DNA of 57,420 nucleotides, taken from Chitinophaga pinensis (GTDB taxonomy: Bacteria > Pseudomonadota > Gammaproteobacteria > Burkholderiales > Burkholderiaceae_C). The translations under genes and the position numbers were made by a program. The notes beneath the pieces were generated by a model. That model was not told the origin of the DNA. It ran no database searches and was given only the letters and a program-made list of their open reading frames with translations. Shown here in pieces: positions 45,754-55,505 of this stretch; positions within the stretch are counted from its first letter, which is position 1, and each line of letters opens with the position of its first letter. The DNA lies in the NCBI GenBank assembly GCA_943326015.2, contig CALPRQ020000025.1:1-57420 (forward strand), in the 5' to 3' direction.

Positions 45754-46266
45754 ATGCACAGCGCCCCCTCGGTGGAATACCCGGCGGGGCGTTCTGCTTT
45801 GCAGGCCCGCTGCGAGCTGGGGCTGGCGCTGGCCTGGGTCGCCATGCAGCTGGCGTGGTGGCTGTCGCTCCAGGGCGGGGCGCTGCCGGGCGCCTGGTGG
45901 TTCTCGGGTCTGCTCGGGCTGTTGGTCGGTTTGCTCACACATTGGCGTTCGCGCCGCCCGGTCCAGGGCCGGCTGCGCTGGGAAGCCGCGCCACGGCGAG
46001 GGGTGGCTGATCCGGATTTGCCGGCCCAGCGGCCAGGGCGCTGGATCTGGTCCAGCGAGGCCTACCACCAAGGCACCGAACTGGCCGGGCTGAACTGGGC
46101 GCTCGACCTGCAGCACCATGTGCTGCTGCAGCTGCGCAATGCCGCCGGCCTGGGCTGGTGGGTCTGGCTGGCGCGCGATACGGCGCCGGACGACTGGCAG
46201 GCGCTGCGCGTCGCGCTGGTGGCCTGGCGCGAGGCCGGCCATCATGCCGATCATCCGTCGCGCTGA
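45754..46266 (+). CDS. Small membrane protein, YgfX-like
   Basis: The 170-aa protein has two closely spaced hydrophobic segments (about 23-41 and 47-62) followed by a soluble domain with QLRNAAGLGWWVWLARDTAP (in part) and DDWQALRVALVAW. This layout and the WW-arginine-aspartate pattern resemble YgfX/CptA-type proteins. Some of these are toxins that act on the cytoskeleton in E. coli; others have no known role. No antitoxin (SdhE) gene is beside it. It lies just upstream of rpoE. Confidence 0.6.
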   Translation: MHSAPSVEYPAGRSALQARCELGLALAWVAMQLAWWLSLQGGALPGAWWFSGLLGLLVGLLTHWRSRRPVQGRLRWEAAPRRGVADPDLPAQRPGRWIWSSEAYHQGTELAGLNWALDLQHHVLLQLRNAAGLGWWVWLARDTAPDDWQALRVALVAWREAGHHADHPSR

Positions 46267-46292
46267 CCGCCGGACCGATCCGGCGGCCGCGC

Positions 46293-46321
46293 TTGCGCCG
46301 CTCAGGTTTGCCCGCTAGAGT
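46293..46321 (+). promoter_or_regulatory. Promoter of rpoE
   Basis: TTGCGC (46293-46298), a 17-base spacer and TAGAGT (46316-46321) stand seven bases before the rpoE ATG. It is a housekeeping-type promoter, not the AACTT...TCTGA pattern of a sigma-E autoregulated promoter. The predicted mRNA is leaderless or nearly so. Confidence 0.5.
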
Positions 46322-46328
46322 CAACCGG

Positions 46329-46964
46329 ATGAGCCGGCCTGTGTCCCACACCCCCTCCTCTGGCAGCGACCTGCTGCTGGTCCAGCGCACGCTGGCCGGC
46401 GAGATGCACGCCTTCGAGCTGCTCGTGCTCAAGTACCAGCGCCGGGTTGAACGGCTGATCGGCCGCATGGTGCGCGATAGCGGCTTGGTGGAGGATGTCG
46501 CGCAGGAGACCTTCATCCGCGCCTACCGGGCGCTGGCCCGGTTCCGTGGCGAATCGGCCTTCTACACCTGGCTCTACCGGATCGCGGTCAACACCGCCAG
46601 CAAGCAGCTCGCCGACCTCAGGCGCGACCCGGTGATCAGCATGAGCTCACTCGAATCGGGCGATGATGAAACTTCTGGCACCGAACTCGACCTAACCCTG
46701 CAGGCGGTTGATGCCGAGACCCCGGAGGCCCTGCTCGCGAGCAAGGAAATCGCTCAGGCGGTCAACGAGGCGATGGATGCCTTGCCCACCGAACTGCGCC
46801 AGGCCATCACGCTGCGCGAGATCGAGGGCCTGAGTTACGAGGCCATCGCCCAGGCGCTGGCCTGCCCGATCGGCACGGTGCGTTCCCGGATCTTCCGCGC
46901 CCGCGAGGCGATCTCGGCCCGCATCAAGCCGATGCTGGAAAGCCAGGGCAGCAAACGCTGGTGA
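46329..46964 (+). CDS. rpoE: RNA polymerase sigma factor RpoE (ECF, sigma-24)
   Basis: This ECF sigma factor governs the envelope stress response. The 211-aa protein has region 2 (LLVLKYQRRVERLIGRMV, DVAQETFIRAYRALARFRGESAFYTWLYRIAVNTA in part) and region 4 (LPTELRQAITLREIEGLSYEAIAQAL in part, then CPIGTVRSRIFRAREAI). The start at 46329 is chosen because region 2 begins normally after ~20 residues; the open frame upstream overlaps the YgfX-like gene. No Shine-Dalgarno sequence is visible. It is followed at TGATG by the anti-sigma gene. Confidence 0.95.
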   Translation: MSRPVSHTPSSGSDLLLVQRTLAGEMHAFELLVLKYQRRVERLIGRMVRDSGLVEDVAQETFIRAYRALARFRGESAFYTWLYRIAVNTASKQLADLRRDPVISMSSLESGDDETSGTELDLTLQAVDAETPEALLASKEIAQAVNEAMDALPTELRQAITLREIEGLSYEAIAQALACPIGTVRSRIFRAREAISARIKPMLESQGSKRW

Positions 46965-47263
46965 TGACGGTTGGTCACAGGCTACAGATTTTGCAACACA
47001 TGACTTCGCCACTGAAAGAAAACGCTTCGCACGCCGCGCTGCAAGACTGGAGCGAGCTGGTCTCCGCCCTGGTCGACGGCGAGTGCCATCCCGATGAGCT
47101 CGACGCCCTGCTGCAGCCCGGGGCGCAGCGCCAGGCCCTGCACGAGGCCTGGTCCTGCTATCACACCCTGGGCGCGGCCTTGCGCGGTCCGGTCGGAGGC
47201 CACTCGCTGCCGCCCTCGGGTGACTTCGCGGCGCTCGTGATGGCACGCCTGGCCGGGTCTTGA
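46964..47263 (+). CDS. rseA: RseA-like anti-sigma-E factor, short form without membrane segment
   Basis: RseA normally spans the inner membrane and holds sigma-E until it is cleaved by DegS and RseP. Here only 99 aa are encoded. LQDWSELVSALVDGE and WSCYHTLGAALRG mark a complete N-terminal sigma-binding domain, and the protein ends at VMARLAGS without any hydrophobic segment. The start is coupled to the rpoE stop (TGATG); an internal ATG at 47000 is possible. The periplasmic part of rseA and the whole of rseB are missing; degP begins 58 bases later. It may be a soluble anti-sigma factor or a truncation. Confidence 0.75.
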   Translation: MTVGHRLQILQHMTSPLKENASHAALQDWSELVSALVDGECHPDELDALLQPGAQRQALHEAWSCYHTLGAALRGPVGGHSLPPSGDFAALVMARLAGS

Positions 47264-47321
47264 TTTGGCTCGCGCCTGGCCCCATCTGATGCGGGTTCAG
47301 CTTACTTCTGGAGAACAGCCC

Positions 47322-48815
47322 ATGCCGATCTGTCAACCGCGAGTCCGGCGCTGGAAACCCGCAGCCCTGGCCCTGGCTACCGCCATCGCCTCGGCGGTCA
47401 CCCTCTTGCCGGCCGATCCGGTCCTGGCGCAATCCGCGCCCGTCGCCGCCAGTCCCGCTCCGCTGCGCGGACTGCCCGATTTCGCCGACCTCGCCGAGCA
47501 GGTCGGCCCCTCCGTCGTCAACATCCGCACCACCGAGAAGGTCAGCCAGGGCCAGCCCGGCAGCCAGGAAGAGCAGATGCTGGAGTTCTTCCGCCGCTTC
47601 GGCCTGCCGGTGCCGCCGGGCGCCAGTCCACGCGGTCCGCGCCAGAACCGCGGCCCCGAGGAGCGCCCGCGCGGCGTCGGCTCGGGCTTCGTGCTGAGCG
47701 CCGACGGCTTCATCATGACCAACGCCCATGTGGTCGAAGGCGCCGAGGAGGTCGTCGTGACGCTGACCGACAAGCGCGAGTTCAAGGCCAAGGTCATCGG
47801 TGCCGACAAGCGCAGCGATGTCGCGGTGGTCAAGATCGCGGCCAGCGGCCTGCAACCGGTCCGGATCGGCGACATCGGCCGCCTGCGCGTCGGCGAATGG
47901 GTGATGGCGATCGGCTCACCGTTCGGGCTGGAGAGCACGGTGACGGCCGGCATCGTCAGCGCCAAGCAGCGCGAGACCGGCGACTACCTGCCCTTCATCC
48001 AGACCGATGTCGCGATCAACCCGGGCAACTCGGGCGGGCCGCTGATCAACCTGCGCGGCGAGGTGGTCGGCATCAACAGCCAGATCTATTCGCGCTCGGG
48101 CGGCTTCCAGGGTATCTCGTTCGCGATCCCGATCGACGAGGCCGTGCGGGTGTCGGACCAGTTGCGCGCCAGTGGCAAGGTCACGCGCGGGCGCATCGGT
48201 GTCTCGATCGCCGGCGTCGACCCGGACATCGCCGAGTCGCTCGGCCTGAAGAAGGCCGAGGGCGCGCTGGTACGCGGTGTCGAGGACGGCTCGCCGGCGG
48301 CCAAGGCCGGCATCGAGGCCGGCGACATCATCGTCAGGTTCGATGGCAAGCCGGTCGAGAAATCGGCGGACCTGCCACGCCTGGTCGGCAACACCAAGCC
48401 CGGCGCCAAGGTCGGCCTGACGGTCTGGCGCCGCGGCGGCTACAAGGAGCTGCGCCTGACCGTGGTCGCGCTTGAGGAGGAGAAGGTCGCCAAGGCGGCA
48501 AGTCCCGAGAAACCGGCGGCCAAGTCGTCGGGTGCGGCGCAGGCCCTGGGTCTTGCCTTGCGCGAGCTCGACGCCGGGGAGCGGGCCGAGCTCAAGCTGC
48601 GCGGCGGCGTGGTCGTGGTCGAGGCGGGTGGTGCTGCCGCGCGCGCCGGCCTGGCCGAAGGCGATGTGATCCTGGCCGTGGCCAACCACGAGATCCTGGG
48701 CCTGAAGGACTTCGACGCGGCACTGGCCAGCCTCGACAAGGGCCGCCCCGTCAACCTGCTGATGCGCCGCGGCGACTGGGTCCAGTACGCCGTGATCAGG
48801 CCGAATTCGCGTTGA
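47322..48815 (+). CDS. degP: Periplasmic serine protease/chaperone (DegP/MucD type, S1C)
   Basis: This protease degrades misfolded periplasmic proteins. The 497-aa protein has a signal peptide (basic RVRRWK, hydrophobic AALALATAIASAVTLL, cut after VLA at about 36). The catalytic triad is His136 (TNAHVVEGA), Asp166 (KRSDVAVVKI) and Ser237 (PGNSGGPL), followed by two PDZ domains (about 275-370 and 400-490). GGAG lies 8 bases before ATG 47322. It is the typical last gene of the rpoE-rseA-rseB-degP cluster, and rseB is absent here. Confidence 0.93.
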   Translation: MPICQPRVRRWKPAALALATAIASAVTLLPADPVLAQSAPVAASPAPLRGLPDFADLAEQVGPSVVNIRTTEKVSQGQPGSQEEQMLEFFRRFGLPVPPGASPRGPRQNRGPEERPRGVGSGFVLSADGFIMTNAHVVEGAEEVVVTLTDKREFKAKVIGADKRSDVAVVKIAASGLQPVRIGDIGRLRVGEWVMAIGSPFGLESTVTAGIVSAKQRETGDYLPFIQTDVAINPGNSGGPLINLRGEVVGINSQIYSRSGGFQGISFAIPIDEAVRVSDQLRASGKVTRGRIGVSIAGVDPDIAESLGLKKAEGALVRGVEDGSPAAKAGIEAGDIIVRFDGKPVEKSADLPRLVGNTKPGAKVGLTVWRRGGYKELRLTVVALEEEKVAKAASPEKPAAKSSGAAQALGLALRELDAGERAELKLRGGVVVVEAGGAAARAGLAEGDVILAVANHEILGLKDFDAALASLDKGRPVNLLMRRGDWVQYAVIRPNSR

Positions 48816-48828
48816 ACGAGGTTTTGCC

Positions 48829-48834
48829 TACAAT
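48829..48834 (+). promoter_or_regulatory. Candidate -10 box upstream of lepA
   Basis: TACAAT lies 14 bases after the degP stop and 112 bases before lepA. No well-placed -35 is visible. It would create a leader containing the two hairpins at 48852-48901. Confidence 0.4.
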
Positions 48835-48851
48835 CTAACCCTAGCAAGCAC

Positions 48852-48901
48852 AGCCAGACCCTGGCTCTGGGCGCGTCAATTCCTGGCGCGCCTGTTTTTT
48901 T
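48852..48901 (+). terminator. Two hairpins and a T-run between degP and lepA
   Basis: AGCCAG/CTGGCT (48852-48866) is followed by GGCGCG (48870-48875) pairing with CGCGCC (48887-48892), then TG and seven T's. It may terminate degP, or act as an attenuator for lepA, whose ATG is 46 bases downstream. Confidence 0.6.
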
Positions 48902-48946
48902 GTTGGGCGGCAAGACCGCCCCGCTGGATCCGTCCGACCGCCCGCG

Positions 48947-50758
48947 ATGAACCATATTCGAAACTTCTCCATCATTGCCCACATCGACCACGGCAAGTCC
49001 ACCCTGGCCGATCGACTGATCTCGCGCTGCGGCGGCCTGAGCGACCGCGAAATGAGCGAGCAGGTGCTCGACTCGATGGACCTGGAAAAGGAACGCGGCA
49101 TCACGATCAAGGCGCAGACCGCCGCCTTGCACTACAAGGCCAAGGACGGCCAGGTCTACAACCTGAACCTGATCGACACCCCCGGCCATGTCGACTTCTC
49201 CTACGAGGTCAGCCGATCCTTGAGCGCCTGCGAGGGCGCGCTGCTGGTGGTCGATGCATCCCAGGGCGTGGAAGCGCAGACCGTGGCCAACTGCTACACC
49301 GCGCTCGACCTGGGCGTGCATGTGCTGCCGGTGCTCAACAAGATGGATCTGCCCAACGCCGATCCCGACAACGCCCGCGCCGAGATCGAGGACGTGATCG
49401 GCATCGACGCGACCGACGCGATCCCCTGTTCGGCCAAGACCGGCATGGGCATCGACGAGATCCTTGAACTGGTCGTGGCCCAGGTGCCGCCGCCCAAGGG
49501 CAATCCGGATGGTCCGCTGCGCGCGATGATCATCGACAGCTGGTTCGATGCCTATGTCGGTGTCGTGATGCTGGTGCGGGTGGTCGATGGCACCCTGAAC
49601 AAGGGTGACAGGATCAAGCTGATGGCGACCGAGACGCTCTACAACGCCGAAAAGCTGGGCGTCTTCACGCCGCACAACGAGCCGCGTCCGGCACTCAAGG
49701 CGGGCGAGGTGGGCTACATCATCGCCGGCATCAAGGAGCTGACGGCGGCCAAGGTCGGCGACACCATCACCGCCATCAAGACCGGCAGCGGCGCCAACCT
49801 GGCCTTCGCGACCGAGGCGCTGCCCGGCTTCAAGGAAGTCCAGCCCCAGGTCTTCGCCGGCCTGTATCCGACCGAGGCCAGCGAATACGACTCGCTGCGC
49901 GACGCGCTCGAGAAGCTGCAGCTCAACGACGCGGCGCTGCGCTACGAGCCCGAGGTGTCGCAGGCGCTGGGCTTTGGTTTCCGCTGCGGCTTCCTGGGCC
50001 TGCTGCACATGGAGATCGTGCAGGAGCGCCTGGAGCGCGAGTTCGACCAGGACCTGATCACGACCGCGCCCAGCGTGGTCTACGAAGTGGTCAAGGGCGA
50101 CGGCGAGATCATCATGGTCGAGAACCCGTCCAAGATGCCCGACCAGGGCCGACTCCAGGAGATCCGTGAACCGATCGTGACGGTGCACCTCTACATGCCG
50201 CAGGAATATGTCGGTGCCGTCATGACGCTGGCCAACCAGAAGCGCGGCGTGCAGATGAACATGGCCTACCACGGCAAGCAGGTCATGCTGACCTATGAGC
50301 TGCCGCTGGGCGAGATCGTGCTCGACTTCTTCGACAAGCTCAAGTCCGTCAGCCGCGGCTACGCCTCGATGGACTACGAATTCAAGGAGTACCGCGCCTC
50401 CGACGTGGTCAAGGTCGACATCCTGCTCAACGGCGACAAGATCGACGCGCTCTCCATCATCGTGCACCGCAGCCAGTCGGCCTACCGCGCCCGTGCCGTG
50501 GTTGCCAAGATGCGCGAGATCATCAGCCGCCAGCAGTTCGACGTCGCGATCCAGGCCGCGATCGGTGCCAACATCATCGCGCGCGAGACCGTCAAGGCGC
50601 TGCGCAAGAACGTGCTGGCCAAATGCTACGGTGGTGACATCAGTCGCAAGAAGAAGCTGCTCGAGAAGCAGAAGGCCGGCAAGAAGCGCATGAAGCAGAT
50701 CGGCTCGGTCGAGGTGCCGCAGGAAGCCTTCCTCGCCATCCTGCAGGTGGAGGAATGA
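48947..50758 (+). CDS. lepA: Elongation factor 4 (LepA)
   Basis: LepA is a translational GTPase that acts on stalled or early ribosomes. The 603-aa protein has G1 [10 protein letters not shown] (near 11-20), G2/G3 with [13 protein letters not shown] and DTPGHVDF, G4 NKMDLP, and the LepA-specific C-terminal domain with RREVGVD-like [30 protein letters not shown] (in part). Its stop overlaps the lepB start (ATGA), which keeps the classical lepA-lepB pair. Confidence 0.96.
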   Translation: MNHIRNFSIIAHIDHGKSTLADRLISRCGGLSDREMSEQVLDSMDLEKERGITIKAQTAALHYKAKDGQVYNLNLIDTPGHVDFSYEVSRSLSACEGALLVVDASQGVEAQTVANCYTALDLGVHVLPVLNKMDLPNADPDNARAEIEDVIGIDATDAIPCSAKTGMGIDEILELVVAQVPPPKGNPDGPLRAMIIDSWFDAYVGVVMLVRVVDGTLNKGDRIKLMATETLYNAEKLGVFTPHNEPRPALKAGEVGYIIAGIKELTAAKVGDTITAIKTGSGANLAFATEALPGFKEVQPQVFAGLYPTEASEYDSLRDALEKLQLNDAALRYEPEVSQALGFGFRCGFLGLLHMEIVQERLEREFDQDLITTAPSVVYEVVKGDGEIIMVENPSKMPDQGRLQEIREPIVTVHLYMPQEYVGAVMTLANQKRGVQMNMAYHGKQVMLTYELPLGEIVLDFFDKLKSVSRGYASMDYEFKEYRASDVVKVDILLNGDKIDALSIIVHRSQSAYRARAVVAKMREIISRQQFDVAIQAAIGANIIARETVKALRKNVLAKCYGGDISRKKKLLEKQKAGKKRMKQIGSVEVPQEAFLAILQVEE

Positions 50759-51738
50759 TGAGCGACGAGAAAATGGCGACGCTGACCGGGCTGGTGCTGG
50801 CTGCCTTCGGCGGCTACGGCCTGGCCTGGTACATGGGCCTGGTCGAGGGCAACTTCGCGCTGCTGCTGTTCCTCGCGACGCTGGTGACCGGCGTTTTCTG
50901 GGTCGCCGAGAAGCTAGTCTTCCTGCCGCGCCGGCGCGCCGCTGCCGACAACCTGGCGGCCGAGCAGGCCCGCCGCAGCGCCGAGCTCGACAAGATCGGC
51001 GTCAAGGGCGACAGCGTCGACATCGCGGCGGCCCAGCACAAGCTGCTGGCCCAGCCCTGGTGGCTGGACTGGACCGCCGGCCTGTTCCCGGTCATCGTGG
51101 TGGTGTTCCTGCTGCGCAGCTTCCTGTTCGAGCCATTCAAGATTCCGTCGGGCTCGATGATCCCGACCCTGCGCGTGGGCGACCTGATACTGGTCAGCAA
51201 GTTCCACTACGGCGTGCGGCTGCCGGTCATCAACCAGAAGATCATCGCCAACCACGAGCCGCAGCGTGGCGACGTGATGGTGTTCCGCTACCCGCCGCAG
51301 CCCAGCCTGGACTACATCAAGCGCGTGATCGGCCTGCCGGGCGACGAGGTGGCCTACCTCAACAAGCGTCTGACGGTCAACGGCCAGCCCGTTGCCAAGG
51401 CGGCAGCGCCCGAGTTCTTCGATGCCGACAGCATGCGCTACGCCAAGCAGTTCCAGGAGCAGCTCGGCGGCAAGACCTATCGCACGCTCAACGACGACGA
51501 GCGACCGGCCTTCATTCCCGGCGCGAGCGATTTTCCGCACAAGGAGAACTGCCGCTACAGCGTCGAGGGTGTGGTCTGCAAGGTGCCCGCTGGCCATTAC
51601 TTCATGATGGGCGACAATCGGGACAACTCGCTCGACTCGCGCTACTGGGGCTTCGTGCCCGAGGCCAACATCGTCGGCAAGGCCTTCTTCGTCTGGATGA
51701 ACTTCGGCGATCTGGGTCGCATCGGCTCGTTCGAGTGA
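50755..51738 (+). CDS. lepB: Signal peptidase I
   Basis: LepB removes signal peptides of exported proteins at the outer face of the inner membrane. The 327-aa protein has an N-terminal hydrophobic segment, a second at about 105-122, and the Ser-Lys dyad Ser134 ([10 protein letters not shown]) and Lys189 ([12 protein letters not shown]), with [14 protein letters not shown] near the end. A second ATG at 50758 is also possible; GGAGG fits that one slightly better. It follows lepA with overlap and precedes a DUF4845 gene. Confidence 0.95.
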   Translation: MMSDEKMATLTGLVLAAFGGYGLAWYMGLVEGNFALLLFLATLVTGVFWVAEKLVFLPRRRAAADNLAAEQARRSAELDKIGVKGDSVDIAAAQHKLLAQPWWLDWTAGLFPVIVVVFLLRSFLFEPFKIPSGSMIPTLRVGDLILVSKFHYGVRLPVINQKIIANHEPQRGDVMVFRYPPQPSLDYIKRVIGLPGDEVAYLNKRLTVNGQPVAKAAAPEFFDADSMRYAKQFQEQLGGKTYRTLNDDERPAFIPGASDFPHKENCRYSVEGVVCKVPAGHYFMMGDNRDNSLDSRYWGFVPEANIVGKAFFVWMNFGDLGRIGSFE

Positions 51739-51797
51739 TGGGCAATCCGCCTGCCAGGATTTAAGATGCTGTCCATGCAGCATCGGGGAGGGCGGAC

Positions 51798-52139
51798 ATG
51801 AAAAAACAACAGCGCGGCTTGACCTTCATCGGCCTGCTGCTGGTCGGTGCGATCGTGGCCTTGTCCGCCCTGGTGGCGGTGCAACTGGTGCCGACCCTGA
51901 TCGAGTACCAGGCGATCGGCAGGGCGGCCAAGCGTGCGGCTGCGGGCCCCACGGTGGCCGAGATCCGTAGCCTGTTTGACAAGGCCGCCACCATCGACAA
52001 CATCCGCTCGGTCACGGGCCGGGACCTCGAGATCCGCAAGGAAAACGACCAGGTGGTGGTCGAGTTCGCCTACGAACGCGAGATCCACCTGATCGGGCCG
52101 GCCTGGCTGGTCATGCGCTATTCCGGCAGCTCCAGGTGA
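51798..52139 (+). CDS. DUF4845 small membrane-anchored protein
   Basis: The 113-aa protein has a single N-terminal hydrophobic segment (about 8-29) after the basic MKKQQRG, then a soluble domain with AVQLVPTLIEYQAIGRAAKRA and ENDQVVVEFAYEREIHLIGPAWLVMRY (in part). This matches DUF4845, a family found between lepB and rnc in many beta- and gammaproteobacteria. The opening resembles a pilin leader (GLTFIGLL), but no pilus genes are near. The function is unknown. Confidence 0.85.
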   Translation: MKKQQRGLTFIGLLLVGAIVALSALVAVQLVPTLIEYQAIGRAAKRAAAGPTVAEIRSLFDKAATIDNIRSVTGRDLEIRKENDQVVVEFAYEREIHLIGPAWLVMRYSGSSR

Positions 52140-52166
52140 GCGCCGACTTCAAGGAAATAAAAACTT

Positions 52167-52847
52167 TTGAATGCCGATTTGCTGGCGCTGCAAACGCGCC
52201 TGGGATACCGTTTCACCCAAGTTCCGCTGCTGGAGCGGGCACTGACCCACCGCAGCCATTCTGCCGACCACTACGAGCGGCTCGAGTTCCTGGGCGACTC
52301 GGTGCTGAGCCTGGCCGTATCGGGCCTGCTCTACGAGCGCCTGAGCCGCCAGCACGAGGGCGAGCTCTCGCGCATCCGCGCCAACCTGGTCAAGGAAGGT
52401 ACGCTGGCTGACATCGCCGTCACGCTGAGCCTCTCAAGCGTGCTGCGCCTGGGCGAGGGCGAACTGCGCTCGGGTGGCCAAAACAAGCCCTCCATCCTGG
52501 CCGATGTGGTCGAGGCCCTGATCGGCGCGGTCTACCTCGATGCCGGCTTCGCCGAAGCCGAGGCGCTGGTGCGCCGGCTCTACCAGGGCGTCGACATCAA
52601 TCCGGCCATGAGCGCGAGCAGCAAGGATGCCAAGACCGCCCTGCAGGAATGGCTGCAGGGCCGCAGGATGAAGCTGCCGGCCTACCGGGTGATCGCGATC
52701 AAGGGCGAAGCGCACCGCCAGACCTTCGAGGTCGAGTGCGCGATCGAATCCGGCCAGCGCCAACCAGGCAGCGGCGTCTCGCGCCGCGCCGCCGAGCAGG
52801 CCGCCGCCGCGGCCCTGCTACAACAACTGAACAAGGGCCAGTCATGA
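52167..52847 (+). CDS. rnc: Ribonuclease III
   Basis: RNase III cuts double-stranded RNA in rRNA and mRNA processing. The 226-aa protein has [12 protein letters not shown], the signature [11 protein letters not shown] with catalytic acids, then [16 protein letters not shown] double-stranded RNA-binding domain follows from about 155. The start is TTG at 52167: the only nearby ATG is in another frame, and AAGGA lies upstream. Its stop overlaps era (ATGA). Confidence 0.93.
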   Translation: MNADLLALQTRLGYRFTQVPLLERALTHRSHSADHYERLEFLGDSVLSLAVSGLLYERLSRQHEGELSRIRANLVKEGTLADIAVTLSLSSVLRLGEGELRSGGQNKPSILADVVEALIGAVYLDAGFAEAEALVRRLYQGVDINPAMSASSKDAKTALQEWLQGRRMKLPAYRVIAIKGEAHRQTFEVECAIESGQRQPGSGVSRRAAEQAAAAALLQQLNKGQS

Positions 52848-53869
52848 GCCGAACTCCCAAGCAAAAAACCACGCCCGCCGCACCGTCCGCCATCAACCAG
52901 GACCTCGATGCCATGCTGGCCGGCGCGCTGCGCAAGTCCAGCAAGGCGTCAGCCGCCGCCCCCGAAGCCGAGCCGGCCGAGCCGCTCGGACCCAAGCGCT
53001 GCGGCTATATCGCGATCGTCGGCAAACCCAACGTCGGCAAGTCCACGCTGCTCAATGCCCTGGTGGGCCAGAAGGTCAGCATCACCTCCAGCAAGGCGCA
53101 GACCACGCGCCACCGCATCACTGGCCTGCGCACGCTGGGCGCGACCCAGTTCATCTTTGTCGATACGCCGGGCTTCCAGACCCGGCACGGCAATGCGCTG
53201 AACCGCTCGCTCAACAAGACCGTGCTCGGCGCGGTGACCGATGTCGACCTGATCGTGTTCGTGGTCGAGGCCGGCAGCTTCCATCCGGCCGATGCCAAGG
53301 TGCTGGAGCTGCTGCCGAAGAACATCCCGGTCATCCTGCTGGCCAACAAGCTCGACATGGTGCACCGCCGCGCCGAACTGGCGCCCTGGCTGGCCGAGAT
53401 GCAGCAGCGTCACCCCTTCGCCGAGTTCGTGCCGATGTCGGCCAAGAGCGCCAAGGACGTGCAGCGCTTCTACGCCATCTGCGAGAAGTACCTGCCCGAG
53501 CAGGACTGGATGCACGATGCCGACGACCTGACCGACCGCAGCGAGCGCTTCATGGCCGCCGAGATGGTGCGCGAGAAGCTGTTCCGCCTGACCGGTGACG
53601 AACTACCCTACACCTCGACCGTCATCATCGACAAGTTCGAGGACGAGGGCAAGCTGCGCCGCATCGCCGCGACCATCGTGGTCGAGCGCGACGGCCACAA
53701 GGGCATGGTGATCGGCGAGAAGGGCGAGAAGCTCAAGCGCATCGGCACCGAGGCGCGCCAGGAGCTCGAACGGCTCTGGGGCGGCAAGGTCTTCCTTGAG
53801 CTCTGGGTCAAGGTGCGCTCCGGCTGGGCCGACGACGACGCCCGCGTGCGCAGCTTCGGCTACGAATAA
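52844..53869 (+). CDS. era: GTPase Era
   Basis: Era binds 16S rRNA and helps mature the 30S subunit. The 341-aa protein has G1 GKPNVGKS (60-67), G2 TTRHRI, G3 DTPGFQ, G4 NKLDMV and a C-terminal KH domain with [24 protein letters not shown] (in part). Its ~50-residue Ala/Pro-rich N-terminal extension is longer than the E. coli protein. The rnc-era-recO order is conserved. Confidence 0.95.
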   Translation: MSRTPKQKTTPAAPSAINQDLDAMLAGALRKSSKASAAAPEAEPAEPLGPKRCGYIAIVGKPNVGKSTLLNALVGQKVSITSSKAQTTRHRITGLRTLGATQFIFVDTPGFQTRHGNALNRSLNKTVLGAVTDVDLIVFVVEAGSFHPADAKVLELLPKNIPVILLANKLDMVHRRAELAPWLAEMQQRHPFAEFVPMSAKSAKDVQRFYAICEKYLPEQDWMHDADDLTDRSERFMAAEMVREKLFRLTGDELPYTSTVIIDKFEDEGKLRRIAATIVVERDGHKGMVIGEKGEKLKRIGTEARQELERLWGGKVFLELWVKVRSGWADDDARVRSFGYE

Positions 53870-53884
53870 GCGCTGGCCGCGCCG

Positions 53885-54685
53885 ATGGCCAGCCCCCCCA
53901 GGCCTAAGCAGCCGCGCGTCCACGAGGAGCCGGCCTATGTGCTGCACCGCTACGACTGGAGCGAATCCAGCCTGATCCTGGAGGTGTTCAGCCGCCGCCA
54001 CGGTCGTGTCGCACTGGTGGCCAAGGGCGTCAAGCGCCCGACTTCCCAGTACCGGCCGGTGCTGCTGCCGCTGCAGCCGCTGCGGCTGGGCTGGGGCGGC
54101 GATGCCGAGGTCCGCACGCTGCGCAGCGCGCAGTGGCAGGGTGGCCATGTGATGCCTTCGGGCGACCCGCTGCTGGCGGGCTACTACCTCAACGAGCTGC
54201 TGCTCAAGCTGCTCGCGCGCGAGGACGCGCACCCCAGGCTGTTCGATCACTACGCCGATGCCGTGCTGGCGCTGGCCGAGGGCCGGGAAGCGCAGGCCGC
54301 GGTGGTGCGCGCCTTCGAGCTGTTGATCCTGCGCGAGGCGGGCTTGCTGCCCGCGCTGGATCTGGAATGCGCCAGCCTGGCGCCGCTGCTGCCTGACGCG
54401 CATTACCGGCTTGATCCCGAGTCCGGCCTGCGCCTGGTCCCGGCAGCGGGCGGCCTGCCACCGCAAGCCCACCATGCCCTGCCAGGCGAGTCCTGGCTGG
54501 CGGTGCAGGCGGCGCTGGACGATCCTTATCCCTTTGCCGCGCTGCTGCGAGCCTGCCATGGCGCGCGCGGCAATGCCTTGCGCCAGCCGCTGCGCGAGCT
54601 GCTGCACTACCATAGCGGCGTGCGCGTGTTCCAGACCCGCCAGCTGATGCTGGACCTGCGGCGCCTGCGTCCGTCGCCTGCCTGA
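53885..54685 (+). CDS. recO: DNA repair protein RecO
   Basis: RecO loads RecA on gapped DNA with RecR. The 266-aa protein begins with an OB fold ([32 protein letters not shown] in part), followed by the helical domain with [24 protein letters not shown]-like sequence. The zinc-finger cysteines seen in some RecO proteins are not evident. It starts 15 bases after era. Confidence 0.92.
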   Translation: MASPPRPKQPRVHEEPAYVLHRYDWSESSLILEVFSRRHGRVALVAKGVKRPTSQYRPVLLPLQPLRLGWGGDAEVRTLRSAQWQGGHVMPSGDPLLAGYYLNELLLKLLAREDAHPRLFDHYADAVLALAEGREAQAAVVRAFELLILREAGLLPALDLECASLAPLLPDAHYRLDPESGLRLVPAAGGLPPQAHHALPGESWLAVQAALDDPYPFAALLRACHGARGNALRQPLRELLHYHSGVRVFQTRQLMLDLRRLRPSPA

Positions 54686-54699
54686 ACCTTCCCGACACC

Positions 54700-55488
54700 A
54701 TGAACCCCACCGCCTCTCTGCTCAGCGTCCAGCCGCATCCCGTCCTATCCACCGCGCTGTCTGTCAACGTCAACAAGGTGGCGCTGGTGCGCAACACCCG
54801 CCACCTCGGCATCCCGAGCGTCACGCGCGCCGCGCAGCAATGCCTGGAGGCCGGCGCACAAGGCATCACGATCCATCCGCGCCCGGACGGCCGTCACATC
54901 CGCGAGCAGGACGTGTTCGACCTGCAGGCCCTGATGCAGGACTGGCCCCAGCGCGAGTTCAACATCGAGGGCAACCCCTTCCACAACCTGATGGATATCG
55001 TGCGCCAGGTGCGACCGCAGCAGGCCACCTTCGTGCCCGACAGCGAGGGCCAGTTCACCAGCGACCATGGCTGGAACCTGGCGCAGGACGGCGAGCGCCT
55101 GCGCCCGCTCATCAACGAGTGCCGCGCGCTGGGCGTGCGCGTGAGCCTGTTCATGGACCCGCTGCCTGAGGCGATGGCGCAGGTCAAGGCGCTGGGCGCG
55201 GATCGCATCGAGCTCTACACCGAGCCCTATGCCGCCGCCTGGGGCCACGTGGCTCAGGTCGAGCAGCTTGAGCGCTACCGTGCGGCGGCGCAGGCCGCGC
55301 TGGACGCCGGCCTGGGGGTCAACGCCGGCCATGACCTCAACCGCGACAACCTGGTCGATTTCCTGCGCGGGGTGCCGGGCGTGGCCGAGGTTTCGATCGG
55401 ACACGCGCTGATCGCTGATGCGCTTGAGCTCGGCTACCGCGCCACCGTGCAGGCCTATCTGGACTGCATCGCCGCCGCGCGCGCCTGA
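54700..55488 (+). CDS. pdxJ: Pyridoxine 5'-phosphate synthase
   Basis: PdxJ condenses 3-amino-2-oxopropyl phosphate with deoxyxylulose phosphate to make pyridoxine phosphate. The 262-aa TIM-barrel protein has [48 protein letters not shown], a catalytic Glu in [10 protein letters not shown], and GVNAGHDLN. PdxH (38576-39208) completes the pathway. The pdxJ-acpS order is conserved. Confidence 0.95.
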   Translation: MNPTASLLSVQPHPVLSTALSVNVNKVALVRNTRHLGIPSVTRAAQQCLEAGAQGITIHPRPDGRHIREQDVFDLQALMQDWPQREFNIEGNPFHNLMDIVRQVRPQQATFVPDSEGQFTSDHGWNLAQDGERLRPLINECRALGVRVSLFMDPLPEAMAQVKALGADRIELYTEPYAAAWGHVAQVEQLERYRAAAQAALDAGLGVNAGHDLNRDNLVDFLRGVPGVAEVSIGHALIADALELGYRATVQAYLDCIAAARA

Positions 55489-55505
55489 ATCCACCGGCCC
55501 GGGCC

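Noticed and set aside
45754-46266. Toxin-antitoxin pair at the YgfX-like gene
   Set aside because: No SdhE-like antitoxin is adjacent, so a toxin role is not supported.
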